Origin: Populus alba
Lineage: Eukaryota > Streptophyta > Magnoliopsida > Malpighiales > Salicaceae
Direction of reading: 5' to 3'
Assembly (NCBI RefSeq): GCF_005239225.2
Contig: NC_133296.1
Location: forward strand, 9,424,001-9,488,000
DNA: 64,000 nt
Shown here: one piece after another, positions 11,656 through 23,732 of the stretch
Layout: each line of letters begins with the position of its first letter
Position numbering within the stretch: position 1 is the stretch's first letter
Program-made: the position numbers and the translations under genes
The notes under the pieces: model-generated
Database searches by the model: none
Seen by the model: only the letters and a program-made list of their open reading frames with translations
Told to the model about the DNA's origin: nothing

Positions 11656-12530
11656 TGATGCGGACCAGCCCAGAAACACCAACAAGGACCCATTACATGT
11701 TCCAAATGGACCAATGACTCGGTCCAAGACAAAGACATTCAAAGACACATTGAATGCATTGGTTTTTAAGGTTTCCACCAAGTCAGAATTGAAAGGTCCA
11801 TTGGAGTATCAAGAGGAGACCCTAGTACATCTTATCCATGTGTAAGAGGGGTCCAATACAACCTTATTTGGGCCATGAAGTGAGGACAGTAAAGAAAACA
11901 AAAGAATCCTACTACAACTTGGAAACAACATGGTGGCTACCTTTTCCTTTTGTTTCTAGGATTAAGGGGCTGCATGGAAGGCTATAAATAAGCCTTCAAT
12001 CAGTTCTGTACTATTTTAGTTCATTTTCTTCTTCTCATGACAGAACATGGATGTAAAATTAGGGGCTTTATTTTATTTTGTTAGCTACAGCCGAAGGCTT
12101 GTTTGGGCTTAATTAATACTTTGTCTTAAGCTAGGATCTAAGGCTTGTTTGGATTAAGTTATGGGCTTCTCAGATTAGGGTTTTGGGCTAGTTTTGAGTG
12201 GACTTCATATAAGTCCACATAAGGGGTCTATTAGGGTTAATTCTTCAGGAACTATTTAAACCCATGTAAGCCAAAATTTCAACAGCTTTGATGAATATTA
12301 TTCTGAATTTTTCAGTTTTAACGTGTGAGAGTGATTCTTGCATTCTTCAGTTCTTGAACGAACTGAATATGACTTATCGAAGATTAACTGGCTTTGTGGC
12401 GTCATTCTACTCATTCCAATAGTGTTGGTGCCTTGGGGCAAGTTTCCATTGTGTCACACTCCTATCAGACCTATTTCGGCTTTCCAAGATCAGATCTCAG
12501 TCTTGATTATGGGTTGCATGACCACGTGAT
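11656..12530 (+). repeat. A1 LTR, 875 bp, lacking its last bases
   Basis: It starts TGATGCGGACCAGCCCAGAA and carries the overlapped pol tail motif near 11720. An AAGGCTATAAATAAGCC segment near 11981, which could be the promoter TATA, follows. It then has the A-family 3' half up to CCACGTGAT at 12530. The usual ending CACGAGGTTCGCATCA is missing and Athila LTR sequence resumes, so this is a damaged solo LTR inside an Athila LTR. Confidence 0.8.
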
Positions 12531-13219
12531 TAGTTTCTATTCTTCATAATTTTTAACTAAATTTATCATGTCAAGGTGAAAAGGTTTCACTAATGGTGTT
12601 CGAATAAGTATAGTATAAACTTAACATGGACTTTAATATTTGATATTAACATGTTTATAATTGTTATCTTACTCACTCTTAATACCTTGCTTGTTAAATG
12701 GTTAATCTAGATTTGTGGTGAATAACCTTTGGTACAACAAATACTTGATCCTTTCATAACCAACTGTATGGTATAACTGACACCTGTGTTATGAAAAGAA
12801 CTTGATTTGTTGTTGACATAAGTTATCATCATGAATACCTGACAATATTTATAAGTATTAGCATTACTCAAATAAGATAATTAATATGATCATGTTAATA
12901 ATTTATAATTCGATAAGAACCTCCTTTGTGTGTGTTTTCCGGTTAAGAAATAAAAGGAGTTTATATTATACTTCTTTGAAATACCTTTAGTGGATCCTCT
13001 AACCTTGACAACTATTTTATCATTGTTTAATCCTTACATCAATATCACACCTTAAAGCTCTCTTCAACTCCTTTTATGTTATAAAATTCTTTAAATATTT
13101 TTTGTATTTGTTATTTATATAGTTGACCTTCCTATGGATCGACCCCGGTCTTGTCAAAATTATTTATTACTTCGATTCTCCTGCACTTGGGATAAGACAT
13201 CAATCTTTTGATCGTGTCA
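12531..13219 (+). repeat. Athila-like LTR, 3' part
   Basis: It continues the family B LTR through GGATCCTCTAACCTTGACA to the end ATCGTGTCA at 13219. Together with 11484-11655 it is the remains of a 5' LTR whose primer site and gag follow on the right. Confidence 0.8.
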
Positions 13220-13226
13220 AGTTTTT

Positions 13227-13244
13227 TAGCGCCGTTGTCGGGGA
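13227..13244 (+). other. Decayed tRNA-Asp primer binding site
   Basis: It reads TAGCGCCGTTGTCGGGGA, two changes from the usual Athila primer site. It lies seven bases after the LTR end and supports the element boundary. Confidence 0.75.
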
Positions 13245-13435
13245 GGTAAATTACTGTATAAATTATATATTTTATTTTATTCTCTTTTCACTTTTCTTTT
13301 ATCTATTTTTTTGTTTTGTTTTTGTTTCTGTTTTATTTTATTTTTTTATTCTCTTTCTACATGTGTGTGAGAGTTTGGTCAAGTACATTAAGTGATAAAG
13401 TTTTGTAAAGGTATCTCCATCTTCTTTAGAAAAGC

Positions 13436-14275
13436 ATGGCTGAAGGAAGATAACCAGATTTTCACTTCATAATGAAAATGACCAATGTTAGAACACTTAG
13501 AGACCACATGAATCCAAAAAGAACAAGTGCACCATCATGCATAGTTTTTTCCTCCAGCATCTCACTTTAACTTTAAACCAGATATTATTCAACTTTTACC
13601 TACTTTTCATGGCTTAGATCTAGAAAATCCATACTTGAATTTGAGGATGTCTGTAACACCTATAATGACTTAAATTGTAGAATGAACACCCATCAGATTA
13701 AAGCTTTTTCCTTTTTCATTAAAGATAAAGCTAAAACATGGCTACAAAATCTTATGTCAGGATCTATTCGTACTTATGATTGAAATGCAACACTAATTTT
13801 TGAAGAAGTTTGTTCTCTTAAAGAAGTTTTTTCCTTCTCAGAGAACAAACTTTTTCAAAAGACAAATCACCACTTTCACTCAAAAACTAGGAGAAACATT
13901 TTACCATGTTGGGATAGGTATAGACTTGCTTACTACATGTCATTATCATTGTTTTGAAACATGGAGATTGATTTCACATTTTTATGAATAATTAACACCT
14001 AAAAATAGGCAAATAGTGGAATTGATGTGCAATGGAACTTTTGAAGATAAAAAGACCTTGAAGAAGCAATAGAGTATTTAGACTTATTAGCTGAAAATGC
14101 TCAAAATTAGGACATTGTAACCACTTATGAGGCATCAAGTAAAACCCAACCGCATACATCTAGCGGAGGTATGTACAACCTTAGTGAAGATCATGACCTC
14201 TAAGCTAAATTTGCATATTTAGTTAGAAAAGTCGAGGCACTAGAATTGAAAAGGAGTGGTCAATTAAAATCTATT
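13436..14275 (+). pseudogene. gag: Athila-like gag (family B), frameshifted, cut by gap
   Basis: It starts at ATG 13436 (MAE...) in the same position as the gag at 1-1317. It has matching pieces in changing frames: VRTLRDHMNP, SAPSCIVF, IKDKAKTWLQN and LAENAQN. Several frameshifts and stops break it. The TAG after AQN (14108-14110) is at the same codon as in the other copy. It ends at the 500-N gap before the zinc knuckle. Confidence 0.8.
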
Positions 14276-14775
14276 NNNNNNNNNNNNNNNNNNNNNNNNN
14301 NNNNNNNNNNNNNNNNNNNNNNNNNNNNNNNNNNNNNNNNNNNNNNNNNNNNNNNNNNNNNNNNNNNNNNNNNNNNNNNNNNNNNNNNNNNNNNNNNNNN
14401 NNNNNNNNNNNNNNNNNNNNNNNNNNNNNNNNNNNNNNNNNNNNNNNNNNNNNNNNNNNNNNNNNNNNNNNNNNNNNNNNNNNNNNNNNNNNNNNNNNNN
14501 NNNNNNNNNNNNNNNNNNNNNNNNNNNNNNNNNNNNNNNNNNNNNNNNNNNNNNNNNNNNNNNNNNNNNNNNNNNNNNNNNNNNNNNNNNNNNNNNNNNN
14601 NNNNNNNNNNNNNNNNNNNNNNNNNNNNNNNNNNNNNNNNNNNNNNNNNNNNNNNNNNNNNNNNNNNNNNNNNNNNNNNNNNNNNNNNNNNNNNNNNNNN
14701 NNNNNNNNNNNNNNNNNNNNNNNNNNNNNNNNNNNNNNNNNNNNNNNNNNNNNNNNNNNNNNNNNNNNNNNNNNN
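14276..14775. other. Assembly gap (500 N)
   Basis: Exactly 500 N separate Athila gag on the left from the 76-bp array of element C on the right. The fixed size suggests a placeholder, so the true length is unknown. Confidence 0.97.
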
Positions 14776-15118
14776 CAATGAAACAGAATTTCGCTGCGCA
14801 ATACACAAATCGGCAGCGAATATCGATTCGCTGCAGGAGGTTCGGTCTCGGCAGCGAAACAGAATTTCGCCGCGCAACACACAAATCGGCAGCGAATATC
14901 GATTCGCTGCAGGAGGTTCGGTCTCGGCAGCGAAACAGAATTTCGCGCGCAACACACAAATCGGCAGCGAATAATCGATTCGCTGCAGGAGTTCCGTTGC
15001 GGCAGCGAAACAGAATTTCGCTGCGCAATACACAAATCGGCAGCGAATATCGATTCGCTGCAGGAGGTTTGGTTGCGGCAGCGAAACAGAATTTCACTGC
15101 GCAACACACAAATCGGAA
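14776..15118. repeat. 76-bp tandem array (C copy 1), about 4 units visible
   Basis: Units start CGGCAGCGAATATCGATTCG at 14811, 14887, 14962 and 15038 (steps 76, 75, 76). Each contains short inverted motifs of the GGCAGCGAA/TTCGCTGC kind. The array continues into the gap on the left, so its size is unknown. Confidence 0.9.
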
Positions 15119-16082
15119 CCATCAATTTCAGCACATAGTTCTTCAACAAAAATTCCAGCAACAACATCACAGCAGAACACATTAAATTTCAGCAACAATC
15201 ATCACAGCAAAACACATTAATTTCAACAGCAACATCACAGCAGAAAACGTTAAATTTCAGCAACAACATCACAACAGAACACATTGATTTCAGCAACAAT
15301 CATCACAGCAGAAAGCATTAAATTTCAGCAGAACACACACACACATGCATGCTGGCCTACCTCATAGTTAAAGCTAGCCTTCTACCATAATTGTTAGATG
15401 TTCTGAAATTGACTTTATTTCACTTATGTTTGCTAGTTCTCCTAGTTAATTTCAGTTTCCCTCATAGCTGGCTTAGGTCTTAGATCAATTTTTCTTAGGG
15501 TTTTTCTTCTTCATTTTCGTTTTTGATCTTAAAGGGAGAGGAAAGGAGTTTCATGACCCATACCTTCTGAATTTAACTAAGTTTGAGGAAGGTTTGACAC
15601 TATTCTTTTCTCTTCAGCTGCTGGTTTCTCCTCCTTCTTCCTCTCACTTTTTCCAGCTCTCTTTTTCCTCTCCTCTATGCAGCTGCCCACTCCTCTCTCA
15701 AGGTCTCATCTCTCCCTCACAAGCTCACAAGGTAATCTCTACTGGTTTGATTCACGTTTCTGTTGTGAAAGGGAAGGGAAGGATGGCATGCAGCTGCTGT
15801 TTAGGAAGAAGATGGGTCATTCTCTCTCCCCTCTTTGTATTTATACTACATCAAATGAAATGGGTTGTTTGGGGTTGGTTTAGGTGTGTCCCTTATCTTT
15901 GTTTGGTTTATCTAAAACCAGTTTTTACCCCTCCCTCCCAGCTCTACGTCACTGTTGATTGAGAAATCAGCAGCGAAAACTGCATCGCTGCTGATCCAGA
16001 AATCGGCAGCAGAAACTGCTTCATCATTCATCTCTCTCTCTCTCTCTCTCTAAATATATATTTTTTCATTTGGGTGTTTACA
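14776..16082 (-). mobile_element. Element C copy 1, partial (cut by gap)
   Basis: This corresponds to about 39.9-42.04 kb of the complete copy C2. It contains the 76-bp array, a CAGCAGAACACATT-rich array (15120-15340), a conserved pyrimidine-rich unique block, a short remnant of the 36-bp array near 15960-16015, a CT run, and the terminal GGGTGTTTACA ending at 16082. A TATAAATA box on the minus strand (15838-15845) suggests the transcription direction. It ends inside LINE sequence, so it inserted into that LINE. Confidence 0.75.
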
Positions 16083-17256
16083 TCGTGGATCGAATTACCG
16101 CTAAAGTACGACATTGGACCTGCAGAACACTCTCTTTCGCAGGGCGAGTACAACTGATTAACTCAATCTTATTCTCCATCCAGGTCTATTGGGCATCTCT
16201 ATTCCTATTACTTGGGGAAAGTAGTGAAAAAATGTTGAGCAAATTATGAGATCCTTTCTTTGTCAGGTTCAGATATTAGCACTACTAGGGCTAAGTGGCT
16301 TGGGATCATCTATGATTCAGGTATGGAACACAACGCGAGAGTGAACGTGCTAATTAATAACTTAGAATGGAGAATTCCTATCACTCATGCTATTGGCTGG
16401 CACCCCATTATAGAAGCTATTCCTTCCACATCTACTCCTAAGAGCAAAAGGATGAGATTGTTCGGTTGGATTCGCCAAATCAGAGTTTCTCAGTCAAAGT
16501 AGCTTGGGAACAACTAAGAATTCATCATCAAATGGTTGATTGGCATGACATCGTGTGGTTCAAGAATGTTATCCCAAGACATGCATTTCTTCTTTGGGTG
16601 GCTATCCAACGGAAACTCTCAACACAAGATAGACTTCATCGGTTTGGTATTCATGGTCCCAATAGGTGCTCACTCTGTCTCCGCAATAATAAAGATCACA
16701 ACCACTTGTTCTTTGAATGCTCCTTTACGAAAGGCATTATGGTGGAATGTTTGTGACATATGCGACATTCCAAGAATGATAAAAAGCTTGGACGAATGGA
16801 TTCGATTGGCCACTGTCTCTTGGCATTGCAAAAGTTTCATTAACTTTTCTCGTAAACTGGGTTTTCGCAGCTACAGTGTATTGTATCTGGCAAGAGCGGA
16901 ACACAAGGATCTTTGCAGATGTGTCTAAAGCTTCGAATTTGGTTTTTGATCAAATCGAATGTATCATTCGCGATAAGCTTGTTTGATGAGGAATGTTCAA
17001 CAAACAGATGAAAACATAAGGATCCAAAGACTTTGGAGGGTCAATAACATGGACTCTTAATTTGATGTTTAGCTGGTTGTTTTTTGTACCCCTTAACATA
17101 TCTAGTTGGTCTAAGTTTCTGTTTTGTTATGTGGCTATCCTGTAGCCATTTGTTGGTTTTCATTTTATGTCCTCATTGTAAATCTTGGGTATGCCCATTA
17201 TATTCTTTGTATCATTTTCTTTTAATACATAAGTCAGCTTACCAAAAAAAAAAAGT
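16083..17256 (+). pseudogene. LINE ORF2 C-terminal fragment with poly(A) tail
   Basis: This is a non-LTR retrotransposon remnant. It starts in the region after the RT palm (VRHWTCRTLSFAGRVQLINS-like), then jumps to the C-terminal zinc-binding domain common in plant LINEs. That domain holds FLLWVAIQRKLSTQDRL and a cysteine cluster C-x2-C...H-x3-H-x4-C near 16670-16725. A deletion of about 330 bp relative to the 34-kb copy occurs at about 16307. The 3' UTR ends in AATACATAAGTCAGCTTACC plus A11. Element C copy 1 interrupts the left end. Confidence 0.85.
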
Positions 17257-18001
17257 CAGATTCAGTTTGTTCAAGAACTGAAGAATGCAAGAATCACTCT
17301 CACACGTTAAAACTGAAAAATTCAGAATAACAATCATCAAAGCTGCTGAAATTTTGGCCTACATGAGTTTAAATAGTTCTTGAAAAGTTAACCCTAATGG
17401 ACCCCTTATGTGGACTTATATGAGGTCCCCTCAAAACTGGCCCAAAAACCCTAAACTGAAAAGCCCATAACCTGATCCAAACAAGCCTTGGATCCTAGCT
17501 CAAAACAAAGTTTTAATTAAGCCCAAAAATTAAAGAAAATAATAAAAAAACTAATCTGTCATTAAATACCATCAGCCCTTCTTTCCTTGTGGAGCTAGGA
17601 TGAATAAGGAATCCTTATAAGAAAAGGATTCTGAAACATTAATGAATCACGCCACACTTTTAGATTATATTGCAGCTCATTAAAGATCCTTGTGGAACTA
17701 GGAAATTCCCAAAACCAGCTGCCACATCCTTGTAGGAAAAGAATCCTAACCAAATAGAAAGTCCACAAGTCAAATGGAAGAAAATAACAAAATCCGTACA
17801 GCCTCCGTTGACCAGTATTGCGGTTCCTTCCAGACTCAGATTGACTTGAATTTTTAACCCAAAAGAGTAGAACATGTCTGGAGAGTCCACATAAAATATT
17901 GAGGATTATGACTGTTGCCGTGAACCTGGACTGCTGCGCTTTTTACGCCAAAATCCAAATCTGACCTTACTTAGGTCGTATCACAGGGCTGAACCGTATC
18001 A
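17257..18001 (-). repeat. A3 LTR, U5 end missing
   Basis: The minus-strand sequence starts TGATACGGTTCAGCCCTGTG at 18001 and ends inside U5 at the LINE poly(A), losing about 200 bp. It lies in an Athila LTR whose U3 resumes at 18002. Confidence 0.8.
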
Positions 18002-18487
18002 ATCTCTTTTCTAAGCTTAGCCCTCTCTTTGTCTTCTCAATTTTTGTAGTTAAACTCATCAATCAATCCCTTGATTTATGTGATAGGCCTGCATTTAAAA
18101 ATGAAACATTTACCATAAATTAAAGGTATCTTATATTATTAGATATGTTATTATTATAAAACATGCTCTAGCTAAGGAGTTATTGATATTTCAAGTGCAA
18201 AATGATGATATAAAACCTTAATAAAAATGCACTTTTAAGTACTAATCACACCCCCCCAACCAGCTTATTACTAGTCCCTAGTAATCAAAAGCGTTTAAAA
18301 TAGAAAAATAATTTTCAAGTTCTATAAAGCAAGACATTCATCATTCATCTTCCATTAATTTATTCAAATAAATAAATTCTCATTAAATTTATATATCTGC
18401 TCAATACCTCTTAAATAAAATATTAATAAACCTTTCTTTGTATGTGCTTAATGTATGGGGCTTTTATTAGAAGAAAACAATATTTTG

Positions 18488-18540
<53 letters not shown>

Positions 18541-18611
18541 CTTAAAACACAATACATCTTTAACCCATGCAACGAGCTTAGTAACTCGGCTTGCAGATAC
18601 TGATACATAGA
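18002..18611 (-). mobile_element. Athila-like 3' LTR piece (18002-18248) and adjoining 3' internal region
   Basis: 18002-18248 matches the U3 start of the family B LTR, ending ACTAATCA. The polypurine complement CACCCCCCCAACCAGC follows directly. 18249-18611 is the inverted Athila 3' untranslated region with a pure AT microsatellite at about 18493-18540. The same region resumes at 28132, so the A1 element in between inserted here. Confidence 0.8.
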
Positions 18612-19774
18612 TGATGCAGACCAGCCCAGAAACACCAGCAAGGACCATTACATGTTCTAAATGACCGATGACTCGGTCCAAGACAAAGACATTGAAAGAG
18701 ACGCATTGAATGCATTGGTTTTGAAGGTTTTCCACCAAGTCAGAATTGAAAGGTCCTTTGGAGTATCAAGAGGAGACCCTATTACATCTTATTCATGTGC
18801 AAGAGGGGTTCAATACAACCTTATTTGGGCCATGAGTAAGGACAGCAAAGGAACAAAAGAATCCTACTACAACTCGGAAACAACATGCTGATGTGAATTA
18901 TAATCCATCTCGTAAAGTTGAATCTAATATGCAAGAGGGTGCAGATGGTCCAATGACAAGAGCGAGAGCAAAACAACTACAACGGGCCATGACGAATCAA
19001 ATTGCAATGATTGAAGCTGCTTTTGGAGTTAAAAATTATCAATCAATTTTGAAATTGGTTCAAGGGTGCTTATTTGCCTACAATTGGAACTTGGAGATGG
19101 GAAAAGCCTTAATCAACTTGGGCATACTTGTATTTGGATTGATAATGCAAGTGAAGGAATTTGATGTTGTTTACGGTCAGAACAGTAGATGGATTTTGAA
19201 CCCGAATTTTAAGTCATCCAATGCATGTGAAAACACGATTTATGTAGGTAAAATTGAAGTTCAGAACTGATCTTTCTATATTGTCCAACCATGATTGCAT
19301 TGGACTTTTGTGTCAAAACCCAAGGCTTGTTTGGGCTTAATTAATACTTTGTTTAAGCTAGGATCCAAGGCTTATTTGGATTAAGTTTATGGCTTCTCAG
19401 ATTAAGGTTTTAGGCCAGTTTTGAGTGGACCTCATATAAAGTCCACATAAGGGGTCCATTAGGGTTAATTCTTCAGGAACTATTTAAACCATGTAAGCCA
19501 AAATTTCGGCAGCTTTGATGATTATTATTCTGAATTTTTCAGTTTTTACGTGTGAGAGTGATTCTTGCATTCTTCAGTTCTTGAATGAACTGAATCTGAC
19601 TTTATTGAAGCTTAACTAGCTTCGTGGCATCATTATAGTCATTCCAATAGTGTTGGTGCCTTGGGGCAGGTTTTCATTGCGTCACACTCCTATCAGACCT
19701 ATTTCGGCTTTCCGGGATCAGATCTCAGTCTTTGATTGTGGGTGCGTGACCACATGATCACGAGGTTCATATCA
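18612..19774 (+). repeat. 5' LTR of the complete A1 element, with E LTR piece inside
   Basis: 18612-18888 and 19318-19774 are A1 LTR; 18889-19317 is the 5' part of an E LTR starting exactly at its TGATGTG terminus. About 150 bp of A1 LTR are missing at the right junction. It ends GGTTCATATCA directly before the primer site. Confidence 0.8.
18889..19317 (+). repeat. E-family LTR 5' fragment inside an A1 LTR
   Basis: It matches 62034-62480 of the E LTR, including the coding-like GPMTRARAKQLQRAMTNQI tail near 18950-19000. The E end stops mid-LTR, so an insertion followed by deletion is likely. Confidence 0.8.
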
Positions 19775-19776
19775 GT

Positions 19777-19788
19777 TGGTATCAGAGC
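19777..19788 (+). other. Primer binding site, initiator-Met tRNA type
   Basis: TGGTATCAGAGC lies two bases after the LTR end and is complementary to the 3' end of plant initiator-Met tRNA. The same 12 bases follow LTRs at 24467, 29701 and 62981 and, on the minus strand, at 36164, 59313 and 61470. Confidence 0.9.
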
Positions 19789-20351
19789 TAAGCTCTGAAA
19801 CAAGGTCATACCATTCTGTTATTATTTTTTTTTTCTTTAGTGTTCCCTTAAGTTTTTCAGTGTTTGCGTCCATCTTCTTGTTCTTCAAGTCTGCGCCATC
19901 TAAGCAAAAAAAAAAAAAATTTTATATTTCATTTGGTTACTATCTCTAATCATATCAGTTTATTAAAAAGAAAAAAAAAAACAGAAAGAAAAACAGTCAA
20001 GTAATTGTTTTCGCTAATATTCGCTTTGTTTTATTTCGTGTCTTCGTTTCATCCACAATTCGCACGAATTTGCATTGCTACTCGCAAAATCATAATCGTA
20101 GTTTCGTTTTGCTTTGTTTTCAGTATATTTTTTTGATTTTGAGTCTGAAAATTATAATTAGAGTGCGCCGCGAAAACTACTGACTTTGATTTGTTTGATT
20201 TCAGTTCCTAAAGAACCAAAAGAAAGCAAGTTGTGAGGTAAAAGGCGTAGAGAGCTTAATAGAGTGAAAAGCCTTGATTTTTGTTTTGTGTGAAACACGA
20301 GAGGTGTGAGGATATATTTATGCTACAAACCAAATTTTACAGATTCAAAGA
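19789..20351 (+). other. A1 leader (5' UTR)
   Basis: This is an untranslated leader before gag, rich in A and T tracts. A longer version of the same leader is seen at 24479-25658 and 29713-30858. No ORF of note was seen. Confidence 0.75.
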
Positions 20352-22200
20352 ATGTCTGAAAACAACAAATCAGTGACACAAAAACGCTGACGTAGCTTTC
20401 CAATTATGATCCATAGGCCAGCAACTTGAGTTGTTGTCTAGGAGATACAAGGATCTGAAAGATGAGGTGAATTCGATAAAGCAATAGAAATAGTGGGGTG
20501 ATCGCCAGGGAAATACTGTTCATATGGCTGCACGAATTTCAGATTTGATTTCGAAGATTTTGTTGATGAAAACGCAGATGGGGGTGAATATGACTATGAT
20601 TTTGCGTCAGCTAGCCAAGGAATCAGGTCTGGACCGAACAGGGCTAGGAGGAATGTGAATTTCCATGGCATGAGCACTTATGAAGATATGGATGGGGACT
20701 TGGACACCATTAAACTGAAAATTCCTACCTTTCAAGGTAAAAACGATCCTGAGGCTTATTTGGAGTGGGAGAAAAAGGTAGATTGGATTTTTTATTGTCA
20801 TAGCTATTCTGAACAGAAAAAGGTGAAATTGGTGATAATTGAGTTTACGGAGTATGCGTTGATTTGGTGGGATCAGAATGTGACCCGTTCAGACTTGGGG
20901 GGAGATGAAAGTCTTAATGAGGAGACGATTTGTGCCAAACCACTATTATAGAGACTTATATCTGAAGCTCCAAGGTCTAAATCAAGGTTATAAGACAGTA
21001 GATGAATATCACAAAGAGATGGAGATAGCAATGATTCTGGATAATGTTGTTGAGGATAGAGAAGCCACCATGCCTAGATTTCTTAATGGGTTGAATCGGG
21101 ACATTGCTAATGTGGTTGAGCTACAGCACTATGTGGAGCTAGAGGACATGGTTCACATGGCGACGAAGGTGGAGAGACAACTTAGGAGGGGGCATGCTCG
21201 GCCAACGTTTAATTGGGGTTCGTCATCATCTTGGAAGCTAAATCTAAAGAGAGAGGGTACTGTCCGGCCAAGATCCTTTGGCCCTTCTAGAACTGAACCA
21301 CCAAAGGCTAAAGTTGATGTCCCTACTGATGCCAAAGGTAAATCTGAAACTCAACCTAAACATACTCGTGATGTTAAATGTTTCAGGTGTCAGGGACATG
21401 GACATTATGCTTCAGAGTGTCCAAACAAGAGAATTATGATGATTAGAGATAATGGTGATGTGGAATCTGAAAGTGACAGTTCTGATTGTGAAGGCATGCC
21501 ACCATTGGAGGATAGTGATGGGGATGAGTTAGCATTACCGGTTGAGGAGTCCTTGGTTATAAGGCGAGCACTTCAGGTTCAGGTCAAGGAAGATGATACT
21601 AATGAACAAAGGGAGAACATCTTCCATACGCGTTGTTATGTACAAAGCAAGGTGTGTGGTTTAATTATAGATAGTGGAAGCTGTGTTAATGTTTATAGTG
21701 CCACCCTTGTTAGTAAACTACATTTGTGTACTGCTAAGCATGCTAAACCATATAGATTGCAATGGCTGAATGATAGTGGTGAAGGGAAAGTGACTAAACA
21801 GGTTGTGGTTCCATTTTTGATTGGGAAATATGTTGATGAATTTCTGTGCGACGTGGATACCAATGCAAGCAAGTCACATCTTGTTGGGGGAGACTATGGC
21901 AATATGATAGGAAGGCAATTCATGATGGGTTAAAAATAGGTATATCATTGTAAGAGATGGTAAAACCATCACTCTTGTACCTCTTACACCCAAACAGGTG
22001 TATGATGATCAAATAAAGCTAAAAAGTAAGCATGAGGCAATGGGAGAGAAATCAAGGTGAGGAACACCCCATTCGACCACCCATCCAAACACAAGTAAAT
22101 ATTCGGCCAACACTCCAAACAAATCAAACCATTCGATTGCAACTCAAAAACACCCCAAATCTGGCCTAGAGTGGAGTAAGACAAGAGGAGTAAAGAAAGT
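20352..22200 (+). pseudogene. gag: A1 gag and protease, frameshifted
   Basis: It starts at ATG 20352 (MSENNKS). The retrotransposon gag core lies at about 20700-21150, with YLEWEKKVDWIF, ALIWWDQ and RFLNGLNRDIANVVEL. The CCHC knuckle CFRCQGHGHYASEC is at 21379-21420. The aspartic protease Asp-Ser-Gly is intact at 21670-21678. A frameshift near 20905-20951 splits gag, and further shifts follow after 21933. The order gag, knuckle, protease and then RT is that of a single Ty3/gypsy polyprotein. Confidence 0.85.
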
Positions 22201-22842
22201 CAGGAAGTGTGATGATGATGATTGTGTGGAAAAACTAAAGAAACAACCCAATTTTTATGCTAGAGAGGGTGAGTCAGATCTGCATTTTTCACTAACAAGC
22301 CAATGATCTTACTTGTGTACAAAGAGGCTTACTTTAATACTAATGATCTTGATCATATTGTGCCTGGTGTTGCTATTTCTTTGTTGCAGGGATTTGATGA
22401 TGTGTTCCCCGACGATACTCCTAACGGATTACCACCATTGAGGGGATAGAGCATCAGATTATTTCGTACCCGGAGCTTCAATTTCCTAACCGACCAGCTT
22501 TATAGAAGCAATCCCGAGGAGACGAAGGAGCTTCAAAGGCAAGTTGATGAGCTGATGGAAAAGGGCTACATTCGTGAGAGTATGAGCCCGTGTGCTGTAC
22601 CCGTGCTACTTGTGCCAAAGAAGGATGGAACATGGAGGATGTGTGTTGATTGCCGAGCCATCAACAACATAACGGTAAAGTATAGACATCCCATCCCTAG
22701 GCTTGATGACATGTTAGATGAGTTACATGGATCCTGTATTTTCTCTAAAATTGACTTGAAAAGTGGGTACCATCAAATTAGGATGAAAGAAGGTGATGAA
22801 TGGAAAACAACATTTAAGACTAAGCATGGTTTGTATGAATGG

Positions 22843-23098
22843 AATGTTCAACAAACAGATGAAAACATAAGGATCCAAAGACTTTGGAGGGTCAATAACA
22901 TGGACTCTTAATTTGTTGTTTAGCTAGTTGTTTTTGTACCCCTAGCATATCTAGTTGGTCCAAGTTGTTGTTTTGTTGTGGCTAGCCTGTAGCCATTTGT
23001 TGGTTTTCGTTTCTGTCCTCATTGTAAATCTTGGGTATGCCCATTATATTCTTTGTATCATTTTCTTTTAATACATAAGTCAGCTTACCAAAAAAAAA
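22843..23098 (+). mobile_element. 5'-truncated LINE tail, 256 bp, with 17-bp target duplication
   Basis: It is identical in type to the 3' UTR of the LINEs at 17000-17256 and 35250-35470, ending AATACATAAGTCAGCTTACC and an A run. Duplicated ATGGTTTGTATGAATGG lies at 22826-22842 and 23099-23115. It sits in the RT codons for GLYEW. Confidence 0.92.
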
Positions 23099-23732
23099 AT
23101 GGTTTGTATGAATGGTTAGTAATGCCGTTTGGACTTACAAATGCACCTAGTACGTTTATGCGTTTAATGAATCATGTGTTGCGTGCATTCATGGGTAAGT
23201 TTGTGGTTATGTATTTTGATGAAATTTTGATATATAGCAAGAACTTAACTGAGCATCTTGATCATTTGCGTAATGCACTTAGTGTGTTGCTAATGTACTC
23301 TCGCGCAGGTATGTTCTTTTACACACCATGAATACTAGATTGGTAGGTTTTGAATATGTGAAGGAATTGTATGATAATGATATTGACTTTGCTGAGATTT
23401 ATAATGCATGTGGACATTCGTCTTTTGGTAAGTTTTATTTGATGGATGGTTATTTGTTCAAAGAGAATAGATTGTGTGTTCCTGCTAGTTCTTTGCATGA
23501 ATTGCTTGTTCGTGAAGCACATGGGGGTGGTTTAATGGGTCACTTTGGGGTTGCAAAAACCTTGGATGTATTGCATGAGCATTTCTATTGGCTAAAGATG
23601 AAAAGAGATGTGCAACAAATTTGTGAACAATGCATTGGTTGTTGAAAGGCAAAATCTAGAGTACAACCGCATGGACTATATACACCATTACTTGTGCTTA
23701 CTGAACCTTGGGTAGATATCTTTATGGACTTT

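Noticed and set aside
14246..15182. Long frames crossing the first N gap, and likewise at the other two gaps
   Set aside because: Most of their length is undetermined sequence; no coding claim can be based on N.
15594..15962. Possible host gene (122-codon frame, CT-rich 5' part)
   Set aside because: The same block occurs in all three C copies next to its arrays, and the frame is not conserved among them.
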